Source: Persicaria tinctoria
Lineage: Eukaryota > Streptophyta > Magnoliopsida > Caryophyllales > Polygonaceae
DNA length: 64,000 bases
Assembly (NCBI GenBank): GCA_037127255.1
Contig: JBANSL010000013.1
Span: 63,119,688 to 63,183,687, forward strand
Reading direction: 5' to 3'
Part shown: positions 1-12,102 of the stretch, in pieces
How the letters are laid out: each line of letters begins with the position of its first letter
Position numbering within the stretch: position 1 is the first letter of the stretch
Program-made: the position numbers and the translations under genes
The notes under the pieces: generated by a model
The model's database searches: none
Seen by the model: the letters and a program-made list of their open reading frames with translations, nothing else
Told to the model about the DNA's origin: nothing

Positions 1-2
1 CT

Positions 3-2257
3 ACATCAGGAGAGCGCTATTATCTACGGATGCTCTTAAATGTTGTCAAAGGTCCAAGGTCATATGAAGAACTGAGGACGGTCAATGGTAAAACATACTC
101 AACTTTTAAAGAAACATGCTATGTCCTTGGTATGATCAATGATGACAAGGAATGGAGTGAAGCAATTGTAGAAGCAAAACTATGGGCAACGGGAACTCAA
201 CTCCGTGAGCTGTTTGTTACCATATTGCTATTCTGCGAAGTTAATAGCCCAAGGCAATTGTGGGAGAATAATTGGCAAGCACTCTCAGAAGATATTGTTC
301 ACCAGAAACGCAAACAGTTCAAATTCCCAGATTTGATCCTAACAGAAAACCAGATTAGGAACTACTGTTTGCTGCATTTTCAAGAAATTCTGAACAGAAA
401 CGGAAAATCTCTAGCTGACTATTCAGATATGCCAATGCCAGATGCAACATTGCTAACAACCATGGACAATCGTCTAATTCAACAAGAAATGAACTACAAC
501 ATCAATGAACTAGCCGTTGAACATCAAAGGCTTCATGCATCACTCAATTCAGCCCAGCTTTTAATTTATAACGAAGTTATATCTTCCGTGCAACAACAAA
601 AAGGTGGCTTTTTCTTTGTCTATGGTGCAGGAGGTACGGGAAAAACCTTTTTATACCAAACGATAATTACCCGATTAAGATCGGAGAAACTCATAGTTCT
701 AGCGGTTGCATCTTCAGGTATATATTAATTAGTCAGTTTTATAAATATTTACCGATTCCTATTATTACATTTATATTTATATTATATTATTACAATACAA
801 AACTATTGCTAATGTTGTTTACAATATTATCAACACTAATAAATATCGTGCAGGAATTGCTTCACTACTGCTAACGGGTGGAAGAACCGCACACAGTAGA
901 TTTGTCATCCCATTGGAATTGATGGACAACAGCACATGTGGGATAAAGCAAAACACACATTTGGCAGAGCTAATGCATGAGGTTAGATTGATAATTTGGG
1001 ATGAAGCTCCAATGACACAAAGATTTGCATTTGAAGCACTGAATAGAACATTAAAAGACATTTGTGGCTTCAAGCAAGAGACAAATCGGGGGAAATTGTT
1101 CGGTGGAATTACAGTTCTCCTTGGAGGTGACTTTCGACAAATCTTGCCTGTCATTACAAAAGGTAGGCGACAAGATATTGTTCAAGCGTGCATCAACTAT
1201 TCTCCTCTATGGAAACATTGCAAAGTATTAACTCTATCAAGGAGCATGAGAGTTAATGAAGTGGGCAACGACGGGAAAATTGATGAGCATAAACGGAAAT
1301 TCAATGAGTGGATTTTGGCTATTGGGGATGGAAAAGTTCGAGCAAAGTCTAAGCAAGGAGAAGCTGAAGGCACTTGGATAAATATCCCGACAGAGTTCAT
1401 TGTAGATGGACAAGACCGTCCCATTCAAAAATTAGTGGATGAAATATTCCCTGATTTTTTTGCAAAGCAACATGATGCAGATTATCTTCGAGAAAGAGCA
1501 ATCCTCACGCCTCTAAATGAGAATGCTGATGCTATCAATGACTACATGTTCCAAATGTTGCATGGGCCAGTCAAGATGTTCAGAAGCTCAGATGAGATTT
1601 GTAAGGCATCAACCGATATTTCTGAACAACAGAACCTATATCCTGTAGAATTCCTCAACTCCCTAAAATTTCCAGGTATAGACACTTTCTTTCTACATCT
1701 ATATGACAATCTCGCATATTCACACTTAAATCCTAATTTCTTATGAATAAACAGGTATGCCACCTCACATACTCAATCTAAAGGAGGGATTGCCCGTGAT
1801 GCTCCTAAGGAATGTCAATCCAAGTCAAGGATTATGCAATGGAACAAGGATGATCATTTCCCATTTGGGAGAATGGATAATTGAAGCTACAATCATTACA
1901 GGAAACAATATAGGCAGCAAGGTATTGATCCCTAGGATAACAATGACTTCCACTAGCTCTAAATGGCCTTTTATCATGAAGCGGAGACAATTTCCTATTA
2001 AACCATGCTATGCAATGACAATCAACAAGAGTCAAGGACAATCTCTCAATCACGTGGGCCTCTACTTACCCAAACCAGTATTCAGCCATGGACAACTGTA
2101 CGTAGCAATGTCTAGAGTGACAAATCCCTCTGGACTGAAAATTGTTTGGCCAGAAGAAGATGAAAACCTACGCAACCATACAAGGAATATTGTGTTCAAG
2201 GAAGCTTTCAACAACCTCACAACACAAGACCAGGTAACACAAATACTAAAAATATAA
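3..2257 (+). CDS. Helitron PIF1-like DNA helicase (C-terminal part)
   Basis: Three exons splice in frame: <3-717, 854-1675 and 1755-2257. The reading frame is open before the first ATG at 30, so that ATG is not the true start. Superfamily 1B helicase motifs appear in order: Walker A GAGGTGKT at the end of exon 1, Walker B IIWDEAP and [10 protein letters not shown] in exon 2, then [10 protein letters not shown] and LYVAMSRV in exon 3. The donors (CAG|GTATAT, CAG|GTATAG) and acceptors (GTGCAG, AACAG) are canonical and restore the family sequence. In Helitrons this domain unwinds DNA during rolling-circle transposition. The Rep domain is outside the window. No internal stop is seen in the spliced frame, so the gene may have been active recently. 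The last seven codons may be read-through of a donor at about 2234. Confidence 0.85.
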
Positions 2258-2567
2258 AACATATGCCATTGTTTTCGTATTTTTCTCAACTGTACTAATT
2301 CCTTACGCAACACCATTCTTATTTCTACAGGAAAGGGAAGCACCGGAATAATCCTAACCACTTCTGAATCCTCCAATCGTATTGGTTTACTTGCTAAATC
2401 AAATGGTGAATTATGAGACTTGATACACTAATGCTCTTTTTTATAGTGGAAAAAAATCAGTGCTCTATTTTCTACATCTTTTATGGTAATGTCTTTCATC
2501 AAGAACATCCACTCGATCAAGTCAATCTCTCTTTGATTTATAAAGGTTGAATTGCTTGACTTACTAA

Positions 2568-2849
2568 ATCACACTCAAGTTTCATTTCAATATTCAACTA
2601 TTTGATGGAAGTGGTACCAATGCTGCCTTCTTTACCACATTTCAATATTCAATTATTGAGGAAATCCATTTTCCTTCGATTGTTAAGAAGGTTCTTACAA
2701 ATGCTTTAGTTAATGCAGATCACGCGTTTGCATATTCCACATCTCTTGATACAACATCTGACACCACTGTATTGCCTACTCTTATTCAATTCAATGACAA
2801 ACACAACTTAAATGAACCTTTTTTTAATCAAATAATTCAAATTTATTAG
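2568..2849 (+). other. Open segment resembling an RPA-like OB-fold piece
   Basis: A 93-codon open frame without an ATG follows the Helitron helicase. It contains FNIQLFDGSGTNAAFF, which resembles the strand-turn-strand of replication protein A OB folds. Plant Helitrons often carry RPA-like genes beside the helicase, so a decayed exon is plausible. The match is short and made by eye only. It could be an exon of a longer spliced gene or a chance open frame. Confidence 0.3.
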
Positions 2850-4084
2850 ATTTATTTAGATTTGGTCCTGTTATATTTTCTTTTTCATCTCAAAAATTAA
2901 CCACCACAAAACAAAAAAAATAAACATCGGGGTTTATTTTCCTTTCATCTAAAAATTTAACCGGTCAAATAAACAATAAATATTGATTCTACACACAAAA
3001 AAAAAAAGGATAATGAAATACATACCTTACCATCTTCAGCAGAACCTTGCACACCCAGTACAACAATTCAAAATCTTCCAGTCTGTACCACAACAATGGA
3101 GTGGAAGAGAAGGTGTCGTAGCTAGAAGAATTCCATACCGTGGAGGGAACTACCGCAGCCAAGGTGTTTGTAGCCCTACTTCAACACCACGAGCTCGATT
3201 GAAATGGGAAGACCCGAAGGCGGTGCGCCGGTGGCCATGACCGGTAGGAGATCTAATTTCACATCTCGATATACACAAAGGGGAAAGTGGAAAGTGGAAC
3301 TCTTACTCTTTATTATTTTATTTTATTTTAGAAGTGGAACTCTTACTGGAAGGGGAGAGGGGAAAAGGGATTAATGGAATCCAATCCAATTTGATAATAA
3401 AAATTAAACAAAAATAAATGGGTCCGATTGTTTTTTTAACACACAAAATAAATGTTAATAAAATATACTGTAGTCTTATATACATATATACGGAGTACAT
3501 ACATGTAAGAATATAAAGGACATTTTTTTTCATTGATATCTATGATTAAAATGAGTAAATTTTATTCAATTCTTTGGCAATAAAACACCTACATATAAAA
3601 TAAAATACTAAAAAATACCTTTTCTTTGTGATAAATAAAAAGGATTAAATGAAACAAAAACTATTAATCAAAAAACCATTAGTCAATCATTAAAAAAAAT
3701 TGATTTAATTATAACAACACAAAAAATAATTATAAAATTCATTTATGCTTTTAGACACAAATATTTAAAAATGAGATACAACAAAGTACAAAAATTATTA
3801 ATTTCATATCTAAAATCACTATTAAAATATGAATTATAATAATAAAATTCACGTTTGCTCTTACACACACAAACATTTAAAAAGAAATATTACAATATTA
3901 TTATAATCATACAAGTATTCGCTAAAATACTTATAATGATTTCAAAACATATGTGGCTTTATACATTATCAATATTTTTTTTAAAACTAAATCCTTAATA
4001 TCTGGGCTTACAATAATTAATTTATTTCAGTAAATATTATATATTATATTATTTAATTAAATTTTTTTCCAATTAAAACATAGA
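2850..4084 (+). other. AT-rich non-coding Helitron tail
   Basis: About 1.2 kb with no recognisable protein. One open frame (2983-3240, 85 codons) resembles nothing I know. From 3540 onward the sequence is very AT-rich with many short A and T runs, as is common for the untranslated 3' part of plant Helitrons. Confidence 0.5.
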
Positions 4085-4113
4085 CCCGTGCGTAGCACGG
4101 GCCTACACACTAG
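4085..4113 (+). repeat. Helitron 3' terminal hairpin and CTAG end
   Basis: CCCGTGCGTAGCACGGG (4085-4101) folds as a perfect 7-bp stem with a 3-base loop. It is followed by CCTACACA and CTAG (4110-4113), then T. This is the transposition terminator signature of plant Helitrons. Confidence 0.85.
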
Positions 4114-7100
4114 TTACCTATATAATAAAATTTCATTAATTATACAAAATTTACATTTATAATAAAATGACAAAAACTACATAATTTATATAGAATAAAA
4201 ATACATAATTACAAAATATACATATACAATAAAATGTCCAAAACTACATTTTAACCAAAAATAAAATGTCCAAAAGACAATAGTAATTCTAACTCCAAAC
4301 TTACTTAACTAAAAGACATCAGTATTACTTCAACAAGCAAGATTAACATGGCTCCTGTAAAAAAAAAAAAAAAACAATATTCTTTAAGACCATGAGCTTG
4401 ATTTGGAAACATTCCCCCTACCAATATTCTTTAAGACCAATGAACACCATGAACTTGATGGAGATCGACAAGCTGGATAAAAAAAACAAATGACATACTT
4501 TAAGACCAATGAACACCATGAACTTGATGGAGACAACATATAATGAGCAGGGCATTAAACAAACACTACCAAAATTATAACAAACATTATCATACCAAAA
4601 TCATGCATAGTTGTTTTAAAATCAGCAAGTATATAAGAATTGAATATCAATACTGCTCAGTACTCACTAGAGCAAATAAAAATAAATATGCATATAGAGA
4701 ATTTAGGAAAGAAATGCTCATATCTGTCTCCCACCAAAGTTGGTGGAACATCTAGGAAACTCTCTAAGGTGCTTGGGCATATGAGATGGTGTGGGAGCTT
4801 TAGTGCAGGACACGGTTTCACCTTCGGTAGTTCAGGAACTCTTGATTATGATTGTCAATGTTTCGGCCAAGAATGCAGGTCATGTTGATTCATTGTGGAT
4901 AAAATTTCTAAAGGCTAAATAAACCCATTTCGGCATATGTAAGAGGAGCAAAGTGGGTTTTCATTCATTTTCCTTCAGATGTTCTTGTCCCTCTAATCAT
5001 TATAAATCGAAACAGAAAAGGGAAAAAAGGAAAGAGTGTCAAACCTGTTTCAGTATGGGGCGTGTCAAAATCAGCTAACTCCAATGTGATAATAAAAGCA
5101 TCCAAGCACTCATTATGGGGAAGAGTGTAAAAGCAGAAGCATGCGACAGCCAGATTAAGAGGGAATCAGCATCACTGGTATGAAAGTTTAAATAGGTATG
5201 GCTTGAATTAGTACTCAAACATACCATAACAAAGACCAGCTCTGCATTGGCAAGAGGAGCTGTGACAACATGCCTCTGCATCTCGTCTTACAACGACTTG
5301 CAACTGTAAAGTGAGTATCGAAACAGACAATAAGAGTGCATCTTATAACATGATCTAAATTTAATAAAAGGTGAAAGAATAGTTTGCTTTGTGCTTACTG
5401 CGTGATTGTGTAACACGGTCTAAATTTAAGTAGCAAAGGAAGAAAGGGTGGGTAGGTGGGTGGAAGATAGTCACTCACCTGATGGTGATAACTCTTGACT
5501 GCTGATAAGAATCTTGTTAGCCATTTCAGAGCTTCAGACACATAGACGCCCCAAATAGATTCCTTATTAGGTGTGCTTTGATCAACAAATCCCACAGCTA
5601 GTTTAAGATATTGGCGTTCAAAGCTTCTGATAAGCTACAATAATAATGATAAAGTGTTAACTGGTAATCTCATTATGAAATGTGTGTTGTCAGCAAAGCA
5701 AACTAGTTACAGGTACCTTAAAGAATGTGCACCTTCTAGAGAGTGTTTCCCTTTGGATCCTAGCTCTCCTGATCTTCAAAAGTAACACTTATTTAGTATG
5801 TCTTCTGACGGAATTCAACAAATAAAGAACCAGCCAGCAGCTCTAAAAGACAACAGTAATTCTAACTCTAAACTTTCTAATAGCAGAATTCTAACTCCAA
5901 ACTTACTGAAAGGACCAGAGGAGGAGAATATCAACTTCCATTAGCAGAAAAAGAAAGTGGAAGACATCATGCAAGCAAGCCTTCAATTGGATGAAGTTAA
6001 AAAAAACACGCAAAGTCACATATATAATATATAAAGGTACAACCTCCATAAAAAAAAAGTATACTAAGTTGTCAAGGCAATTCTTATTCTTAATAAAAAT
6101 TAATCACTACAAGAAAGTAGCCTTAGAAGTATAAACTTTCCAGGAAAGACATAGAGAAAAATTTAGATAAGAGACAAGGCAAAAAGAAGGGCTGAAAAAT
6201 TCAAATCTAAAACCAAAAATGAAATTCATAAGGCGCCTACTTTCTTCATTAACATAAAGTGGAGATAGATTTTTTAAAGTGTAAGATAGTCTGCCGAGAA
6301 TTTCAAGTTTAAAACTAATATTTCATTAAGATGATATGTAACCTTAGTTGGCACGCGATAACAAAACTATATCAAGAATTTAAAAATAGCACAATGAGCA
6401 TAAGGAAACTTGGAAACGGTACAGACAGTCACTAGAAGCTACTAAAGCTTGTTGAGACTTTAAAATTCATAGAATAAGAGTTTAGCTTCTCAAGTATGAA
6501 AAAGTACAAGGTGATCACTGCAATTCTGTGAAACAAACTAACCGCAAAGTGAGTTCACAAAGTGACACCATTGTGAGAGTATGAGAAGACCTTTTCCTAC
6601 TGTGGCTGTACCCAAAGAAGAAAGAAAGAATTATGTTAGATCCAGAAACACATAAACAAAGAACAACTAAAAAACAGCAATGTAGCTGGGCATAGACATT
6701 TAACTAAAATAAGTAAAATCTCAACACATAAGAACTTGCTAAGCTATTTAATAGTACAAGAAGCAATGGTGTACTTACGGGAAAAAGAAAAACAATATAG
6801 TGTTGGGTAGAAACATAAGCTTAAATGGATGCTAGCCCAAGTACATATGAACAGAAAATAAAGAAGTGCAAGGACTTGAAATTTTGAACTCAAAACTAAA
6901 CCTTAAACTGAATCCATAGCTCAAAATAAGTGTAAAGGAACAACCTAATCAATTTTTGTGAGTTCAGCATCACATGAAGAGAACTAGAGGAGCAGTAATG
7001 GAGACACCAAGTTTAGCAGCTGATTCCATTACCTAGCAATAACTAAGTGAAATCTATGGGACCAAGATATTAAATCTGATAAAGATTGGTCGATTCACAA

Positions 7101-7350
7101 TCCATTTTCTCTCAATTAAAGCTCACATGAATAACAACACAAGGCAACAAAACCAGATAAATAAATTTTTCATTTGAAAACAAATATGCATTTCTAAGTT
7201 AACTCGGACTTTAATTCGCAACCAAACCAATTTCAACTACCCCAATCAAAATGAATAACTATTGGAATCAGAAACAACTAGATCGAGTAAGGTCCAAAGA
7301 GTTATACCCATCTCAATGTCGATCGAAGGGGAGGTTTAGATTCAAGGTTC
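4114..7350 (-). other. Low-coding DNA with exon-like pieces on the minus strand
   Basis: No intact gene is seen. Imperfect repeats of a 'CTTTAAGACCAATGAACACC' type unit occur at about 4381, 4430 and 4499. Two minus-strand pieces look like exons. One, about 5637-5478, is open, begins after TTGTAG and ends at CATCAG|GTGAGT; it would encode RSFERQYLKLAVGFVDQ and onward. The other, at about 5775-5716, is bounded by GAAG and AAG|GTACCT. A third candidate at about 5306-5222 is bounded by TTTACAG and ATG|GTATGT but needs a frameshift. I cannot name the gene. A decayed or captured host-gene fragment is the simplest reading. Confidence 0.35.
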
Positions 7351-8035
7351 GAGCTTCGCAAGATCGAGAGAGGACTCCGCACAAAGGCTGCGGGGAGCGC
7401 AGGGGCGTCGTCGAGGCCTCTCTGGGCGGCTCTTGACCTCCTGGTTCAGCAGGGCTTCACAAACAGAGAAAGGAGCCGGTGTCGGCGTCGACCTTGGGTC
7501 CCCAGCGACGAGGCGAAGGAGCGCGAGGAGGAGCGGCGTGCGTGAGCGCGAGGACTCGGGGGCGTTCAAGGAGGGAGCTGAGGAGCGGGGTTGTTCGAAT
7601 CGGAGAGTGAGAGAGAGGTGGCCTCAGATCTGGCGTCGAGGGGTCGATTCAGCAAACAAGGAGGCTTTATCCTCCTACAATCCGGTGGCGGGCTGAAGGG
7701 AGAACCATGGGAGGATGATGGGTGCTATGGGTGCTTGGAGGGAGCTCGAGAGAGCCATCAATGGCTGCGACCAATGAGAGAGGCGAGAGGGTGAGGGTTT
7801 GGAGACAGGCCGGTGAAGGCAGGGTCGCGGGAGGAAGAACCCTGAATGAGGAAAGTGAAGGATGCATAATGAGGGAGACGGAATGAGGGGAGGGGAGGAG
7901 GCGGAAGCCATTGAAGAGGGGTTTGAGAGCTCGAGGAAGCAACGGCGGTAGGTGAGGAGAGAAGAAAGAGATGAAAGGGAGGGTTTGTCTGAGTGAACAG
8001 GAAGAGGGGAGTGTTAATTAGGGTTCGGGTTAGGT
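7351..8035 (-). other. GC-rich block resembling a plant gene 5' leader
   Basis: Base composition changes sharply from AT-rich to GC-rich and CpG-containing here. Read on the minus strand, the block is C/T-rich with CCCTAA-type and CTCTCT-type words, as in many plant 5' leaders. Short open frames (for example 7911-7675 and 7942-7667) are low-complexity Ser/Pro/Leu-rich and match nothing I recognise. The block ends next to the CACTA-like repeats at 8040. It could be a host leader carried by a transposon. Confidence 0.35.
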
Positions 8036-8039
8036 CTTT

Positions 8040-8299
8040 ACATATGACAAAGTTAGCTTCGGTGCTCTATTACCGTGGCTAAGTCCTGAAAAAACCAATT
8101 TAATGGCCACGGTAAACCTAACTGGGGTGGCAAAATCGACCCAATAGCCACGGAAAACTCACCCCGTTGCTAATATCTTGTTTTTTTTTCAGATGCAATG
8201 CTTGCCGTGGCTACTGCCGTGGCAAAAAGGCATAAATTGCCACGGAAAGCGCTTGCCGAAGCTAACTGGCGTGGCAAAAATAATTTTGTTTTGTAGTGC
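8040..8299. repeat. CACTA-like terminal region with CCACGG subterminal repeats
   Basis: The word CCACGG/CCGTGG or a close variant (often as TGCCACGG or CCGTGGCTA) occurs about eight times in 260 bp in both orientations. The block ends in TTTGTTTTGTAGTG at 8286-8299, the inverted form of CACTACAAAACAAA. Inverted and direct subterminal repeats next to a CACTA terminus are typical of En/Spm elements. The opposite end was not found. A CACTACAAGAAA at about 6104-6115 has only an 8-bp match, no such repeats and no matching target duplication. Confidence 0.5.
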
Positions 8300-9783
8300 T
8301 TCTTCACGAGTTTCCTTTAAGCTCCAAAGTGCATCCGATTTCTACGAAATTAAACAGAAACTAGTGTAGACTCCATAATTTGGCAAATAAGCATAAACTA
8401 CACAAATTCTCTATATTCCCAACCCATAATATATAAAATGATAGAATAAGGAGCTGAAATAAGTATAAAAAACATGGAATAAATCATGGACATCACAGAC
8501 AAACCTTTAAAAAGAACGGGGAGAGGAGTCAAGTCGAGCCATGCATGCGGGACCGGTAGTCCTCGCTGAGGCCATACACTATGTGTTATACCTAATAAAG
8601 ATGCTCTAATGCAGTACAAGAATTAAAAACACAAGGCATGCTGATAGTTTATATATATAGTAGAATGTAGTAAATGGACCCATACAAAAATGTCAAGCGG
8701 CATATCCCAACTCTCAATCCATGCCTACGCCGGGACTAGAATATGCACCTACGTTGGGGTGCTGTGTGTGTGTGTGTGTATATATATAGGATCATCCATA
8801 CCTACATCGAGGTTGGAATATATATGTATGAATATAATCGTTCATACCTACATAGCTCTTAGAGTCCGCACCTACATCTGGGTGGGAGATAAGATGTGTA
8901 TAAACAGGATCATGCTCAAACTCTTGTATGACACTATCAGGACAACCCGATGGGGTTGGGTTGTCCTATGACCCTAGCAACGACTCTAGGACTCACAATT
9001 ACGATCATTCTCTACCAAACGCATAGAGTAAACAGATGTTCATACAATTGTGCAAACCTAAGCATGATACTACATGAATCATGTGATTATGTGTATGCAA
9101 CACCTAACATAAAATGCAACAACAGGCATGAGAGTCCAACTTGAGTAAGCCCCCTAGTGAATTTACCTGGATTAGCAAATCACCAAAGTAGGAAGCCAAT
9201 TACGTCACAGATCACCTAACATTTTAATAAGTGCAAGATATAAGTCTAAAGCATATATAACCCATTTACCGCTACACAGAACTAAGCATAAGGAAACACA
9301 CACAAAAAGCTTTTCAAAAGATGGATAAGTTCAAAACATCTTGTTTCCAAAATCAAACATATCTCATCATTATCATCAGTATCTCATTCCAAAATTTCAT
9401 TATAAATTTCGAGTTCTCATAATAATTTTGATATTTCAAATTTCCAGTCCAATCTCAGTTCAATGCCACAAATCCAGGTCCAAGTTCAAGTTCCAACAAT
9501 TAAAGTCCAAATAGTCTGATTAAATAGGTCCAAAAGGTCCAAGGTCCAAGTCAGTCTGATAAATGCTTTCCGTTAAAATATTATTTATCCAAAAAGTCTT
9601 TATCAACATTTAAATCCCTTTTAACAAGTCATGTTATTAAAATAGTTCCGACATTTTAAAAATATGTTAAGCTATTTAAATAATTCAAAATAACCATTTA
9701 AATGTCAATATTTAATCATTGACTTATTCTCATAAATAATCCTCAATAAAGAAAATTAAACAAATAAGAGTCTTTCTTTGTTC
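8300..9783. other. Non-coding DNA with minor repeats
   Basis: No coding region is recognised. The stretch holds a (TG)n/(TA)n microsatellite near 8762-8790, several degenerate CCTAC-RYYGGG words at 8710-8890, and a hairpin GGACAACCC/GGGTTGTCC at 8940-8966 with a 9-base loop. Short repeats of a 'GGTCCAAG' type lie near 9470-9560. It could be old transposon sequence, but no element ends are visible. Confidence 0.4.
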
Positions 9784-10666
9784 TTGGTTTCCGACATCAA
9801 GTTGTGTCTTTTGTTATTCATAAACACAAAACTATAAATATAGAGTCTTTCTTTGTTCTGGTTTTTACTTCTTGAATTTGATTATTACTAATCCTTTGTT
9901 TGTTTGTTGTTGTTGCTAGCCTATACACGAACCCTAGCCTAGACCCCCTCGCAGTTGACTACCTTGGTGCGCACTCTCTTGTGTACCCCTAGTCGACAGC
10001 CATCAAGAAGGAAGGCCCTAGCCGATTTCAGCCAATCCTTCCATCACAAACCCTAGTTGTTGTTGCTTCCATCTTTTCTATCCTAGATATATCTATTTTC
10101 TTGCCTTATTTAATTGCTGAAATTTGTGGTAGATTATTTCCTAATTGTCTATCATAGATTATACAAAGGCTTACATAGATATACTTTCCATAGTTAGCTA
10201 AACCTCAACTATATATATTGCATTACTAGGGCTACAAATTTTTTTTTCTTTCACCATAACTTATATTTTCGGGTCCTTTTTATTTCATAGATAGTTTCTT
10301 GCATTAGTAAAAAAAAAAAACAGTCCGAAATTTTTTTTAAAAAAAATTTACACAAAAATTACATTCAAAGCTTTGACCTAGGAGTACAAAATTCACTAGA
10401 AGCAAAAGTAGCTTCAAAAAAAAATAAAAGAAGAAGGATTGGCGAGTCTAGTGCAAGAAACTTCAAGGACCATTCTTGGTGAAAATGTCATAGCCCTACT
10501 CGAAAAAGCTTTAAACATATACCTCCCAAAACACAATTTTTTTTAAGCCCTACCTTGCAACTACAACCTCCTTGCTAAGGGTTTGAATCAAAAAAAGAGG
10601 TAAAAGTCCAAGTTTTCTTTTCTTTCTTTATTTTCTTTTCTTTCTCTCCTGTGTCGAGTGATTTTT

Positions 10667-10858
10667 GTGCTGCTCGAGTGCCTGCTTCTATTGAGTTTGT
10701 CTTTGGTCGATTTCGAGTCATTCGGTCGATATCGACCTAGTTGTCCAGCTTCTTCATACCGAGTGCTGCTCGAGTGCCTGCTTCTGTCGTGTTTGTCTTT
10801 GGTCGATTTTGATTCATTCGGTCGATATCGACCTTGTTGTCCAGTTTGTCATTTGGTT
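10667..10858 (+). repeat. Two-copy ~96-bp tandem repeat in the Ty3 leader
   Basis: A unit starting GTGCTGCTCGAGTGCCTGC at 10667 recurs at 10763, giving a 96-bp period. Each copy carries the perfect 14-bp palindrome GGTCGATATCGACC (first near 10724). The unit lies in the untranslated leader just upstream of gag. Confidence 0.7.
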
Positions 10859-11055
10859 GATTCCTGTTGGATTTTTTCGGTTGTTTTGTTTTGTTCTTTC
10901 TCTTGTTATCTTGCCTTGCATTGTTAGGTTCTTGCTTGAGTGTTGATTTGCCCAAAGCGGATTTCCCCAACAAGCTTGCCATACCAATTGGAGAGAAGAG
11001 TGTGAGCGAAACACTTGTGAGATTGTTTATACTTTGCTAATCTTGACAAAGTTCC

Positions 11056-12102
11056 GTGTTTGTTTTATTTGCAATGTCTCAGCAGGTTAACAACGGGAAC
11101 AATGCTAACAATGGCAACGATGACGACAATTCCGAAGCAACTGTATCCGCCGCGGTGTTCAACAGCCAAATGAACACTCTTAACACCACCTTGGCGGCGA
11201 TAATGGATAGGCTGACGGCCTTGGAGGCTAGACCAACGGGTTCTAATAACCTTGGTGGTCAAGGTAATCAAAGGCATGACGATACGCCTAATGATGAAAG
11301 GGAAGTCCGAAATCCTAACCCTCCTCCTAACCCTAATTTGAATAATCCATTATTTGAAGAGAACAACTCTCTACAAGGGGAGATATATGGTAGAAATAAC
11401 GGATTTGCTAATGCGCAGGGGCAAGGACGGGGAAGAGGACGAGGCCGTGGCTTCCAGGAGGAGTTCTACTACTCGGAGCGTGACGATGACTTCCAAGAGG
11501 AGGACTATTGGGAGCAACACCCGAGGCGGAACGACAAAGGAGGTCGCTACCAATACCGTGAGCCTAGAGATCCTGATCAGGACGGCATAGGTAAGGTAAA
11601 GGTAAAGATTCCTTCCTTTGATGGTAAGACAGATCCAGATGCATATATTGGCTGGGAGACAAAAATGGATCAAATCTGGAACTGTCACAATTTCTCTGAC
11701 CCTAAGAAAGTACAATTGGCTTCTTTAGAATTTCAAGGGTTTGCTCTTATTTGGTGGGATAATTTGATTAAGGAAAGAAGAAGAGCCCTTGATGCGTCTA
11801 TCGCTTCTTGGAACCAATTGAAAGCTTTAATGAGAAGTAGGTTTGTCCCTCAACATTATGCTAGAGAGCTTAGACAACGCTTAGAAAACCTTAAGCAAGG
11901 TAATAAATCTGTTGAGGAAACCTTTAATATTATGCAAGAAACCATGGCTCGAGCTAATGTTGTTGAACATTATGAGGATACAAATGCTAGGTTTCTTTGT
12001 ATTTTGCATCCCACCTTAGCTCATGACATTGATTGTTTTCCTTACTCTACTCCTACTGAATTGTTACATTTGGCTATTAAAGTTGAACTTGGAGCTAGAT
12101 AA
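11056..12102 (+). pseudogene. Ty3 element 1 Gag
   Basis: A 348-codon frame encoding a capsid-type retrotransposon Gag. The first third is Asn/Gly-rich. An RG-rich stretch (GRGRGRGRGF) follows near residue 125, and then a conserved capsid region beginning near residue 180 with IPSFDGKTDPDAYI and IWWDNL. The likely functional start is the second ATG at 11074 (MSQQVNN), which matches the start of element 2 Gag (MSQPGNQ). The frame stops at 12102 with TAA, where the sister copy reads on, and the same frame continues open to 12393. Gag and Pol were therefore one frame in the ancestor. Confidence 0.75.

Larger units (their letters stand above)
1..4113 (+). mobile_element. Helitron, 3' portion (autonomous type)
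   Basis: The window opens inside a Helitron, a rolling-circle DNA transposon. Its PIF1-like helicase runs from the first bases to 2257, followed by about 1.8 kb of AT-rich tail. The element ends with a perfect 7-bp-stem hairpin (CCCGTGC/GCACGGG, 4085-4101), eight bases, then CTAG at 4110-4113 and a T at 4114. Hairpin plus CTRR just before an A|T target is the known Helitron 3' signature. The Rep nuclease domain and the 5' TC end must lie before base 1, if present. Confidence is high because the coding and terminal evidence are independent. Confidence 0.88.

Noticed and set aside
6104..6115. CACTACAAGAAA as the left end of the CACTA-like element
   Set aside because: Only the first 8 bases match the inverted right end, the CCACGG subterminal repeats are absent beside it, and the adjacent 3-mers differ.
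7433..7942. Several open frames on both strands in the GC-rich block
   Set aside because: Low-complexity Arg/Gly- or Ser/Pro-rich translations, open mainly because of GC content; no family resemblance.
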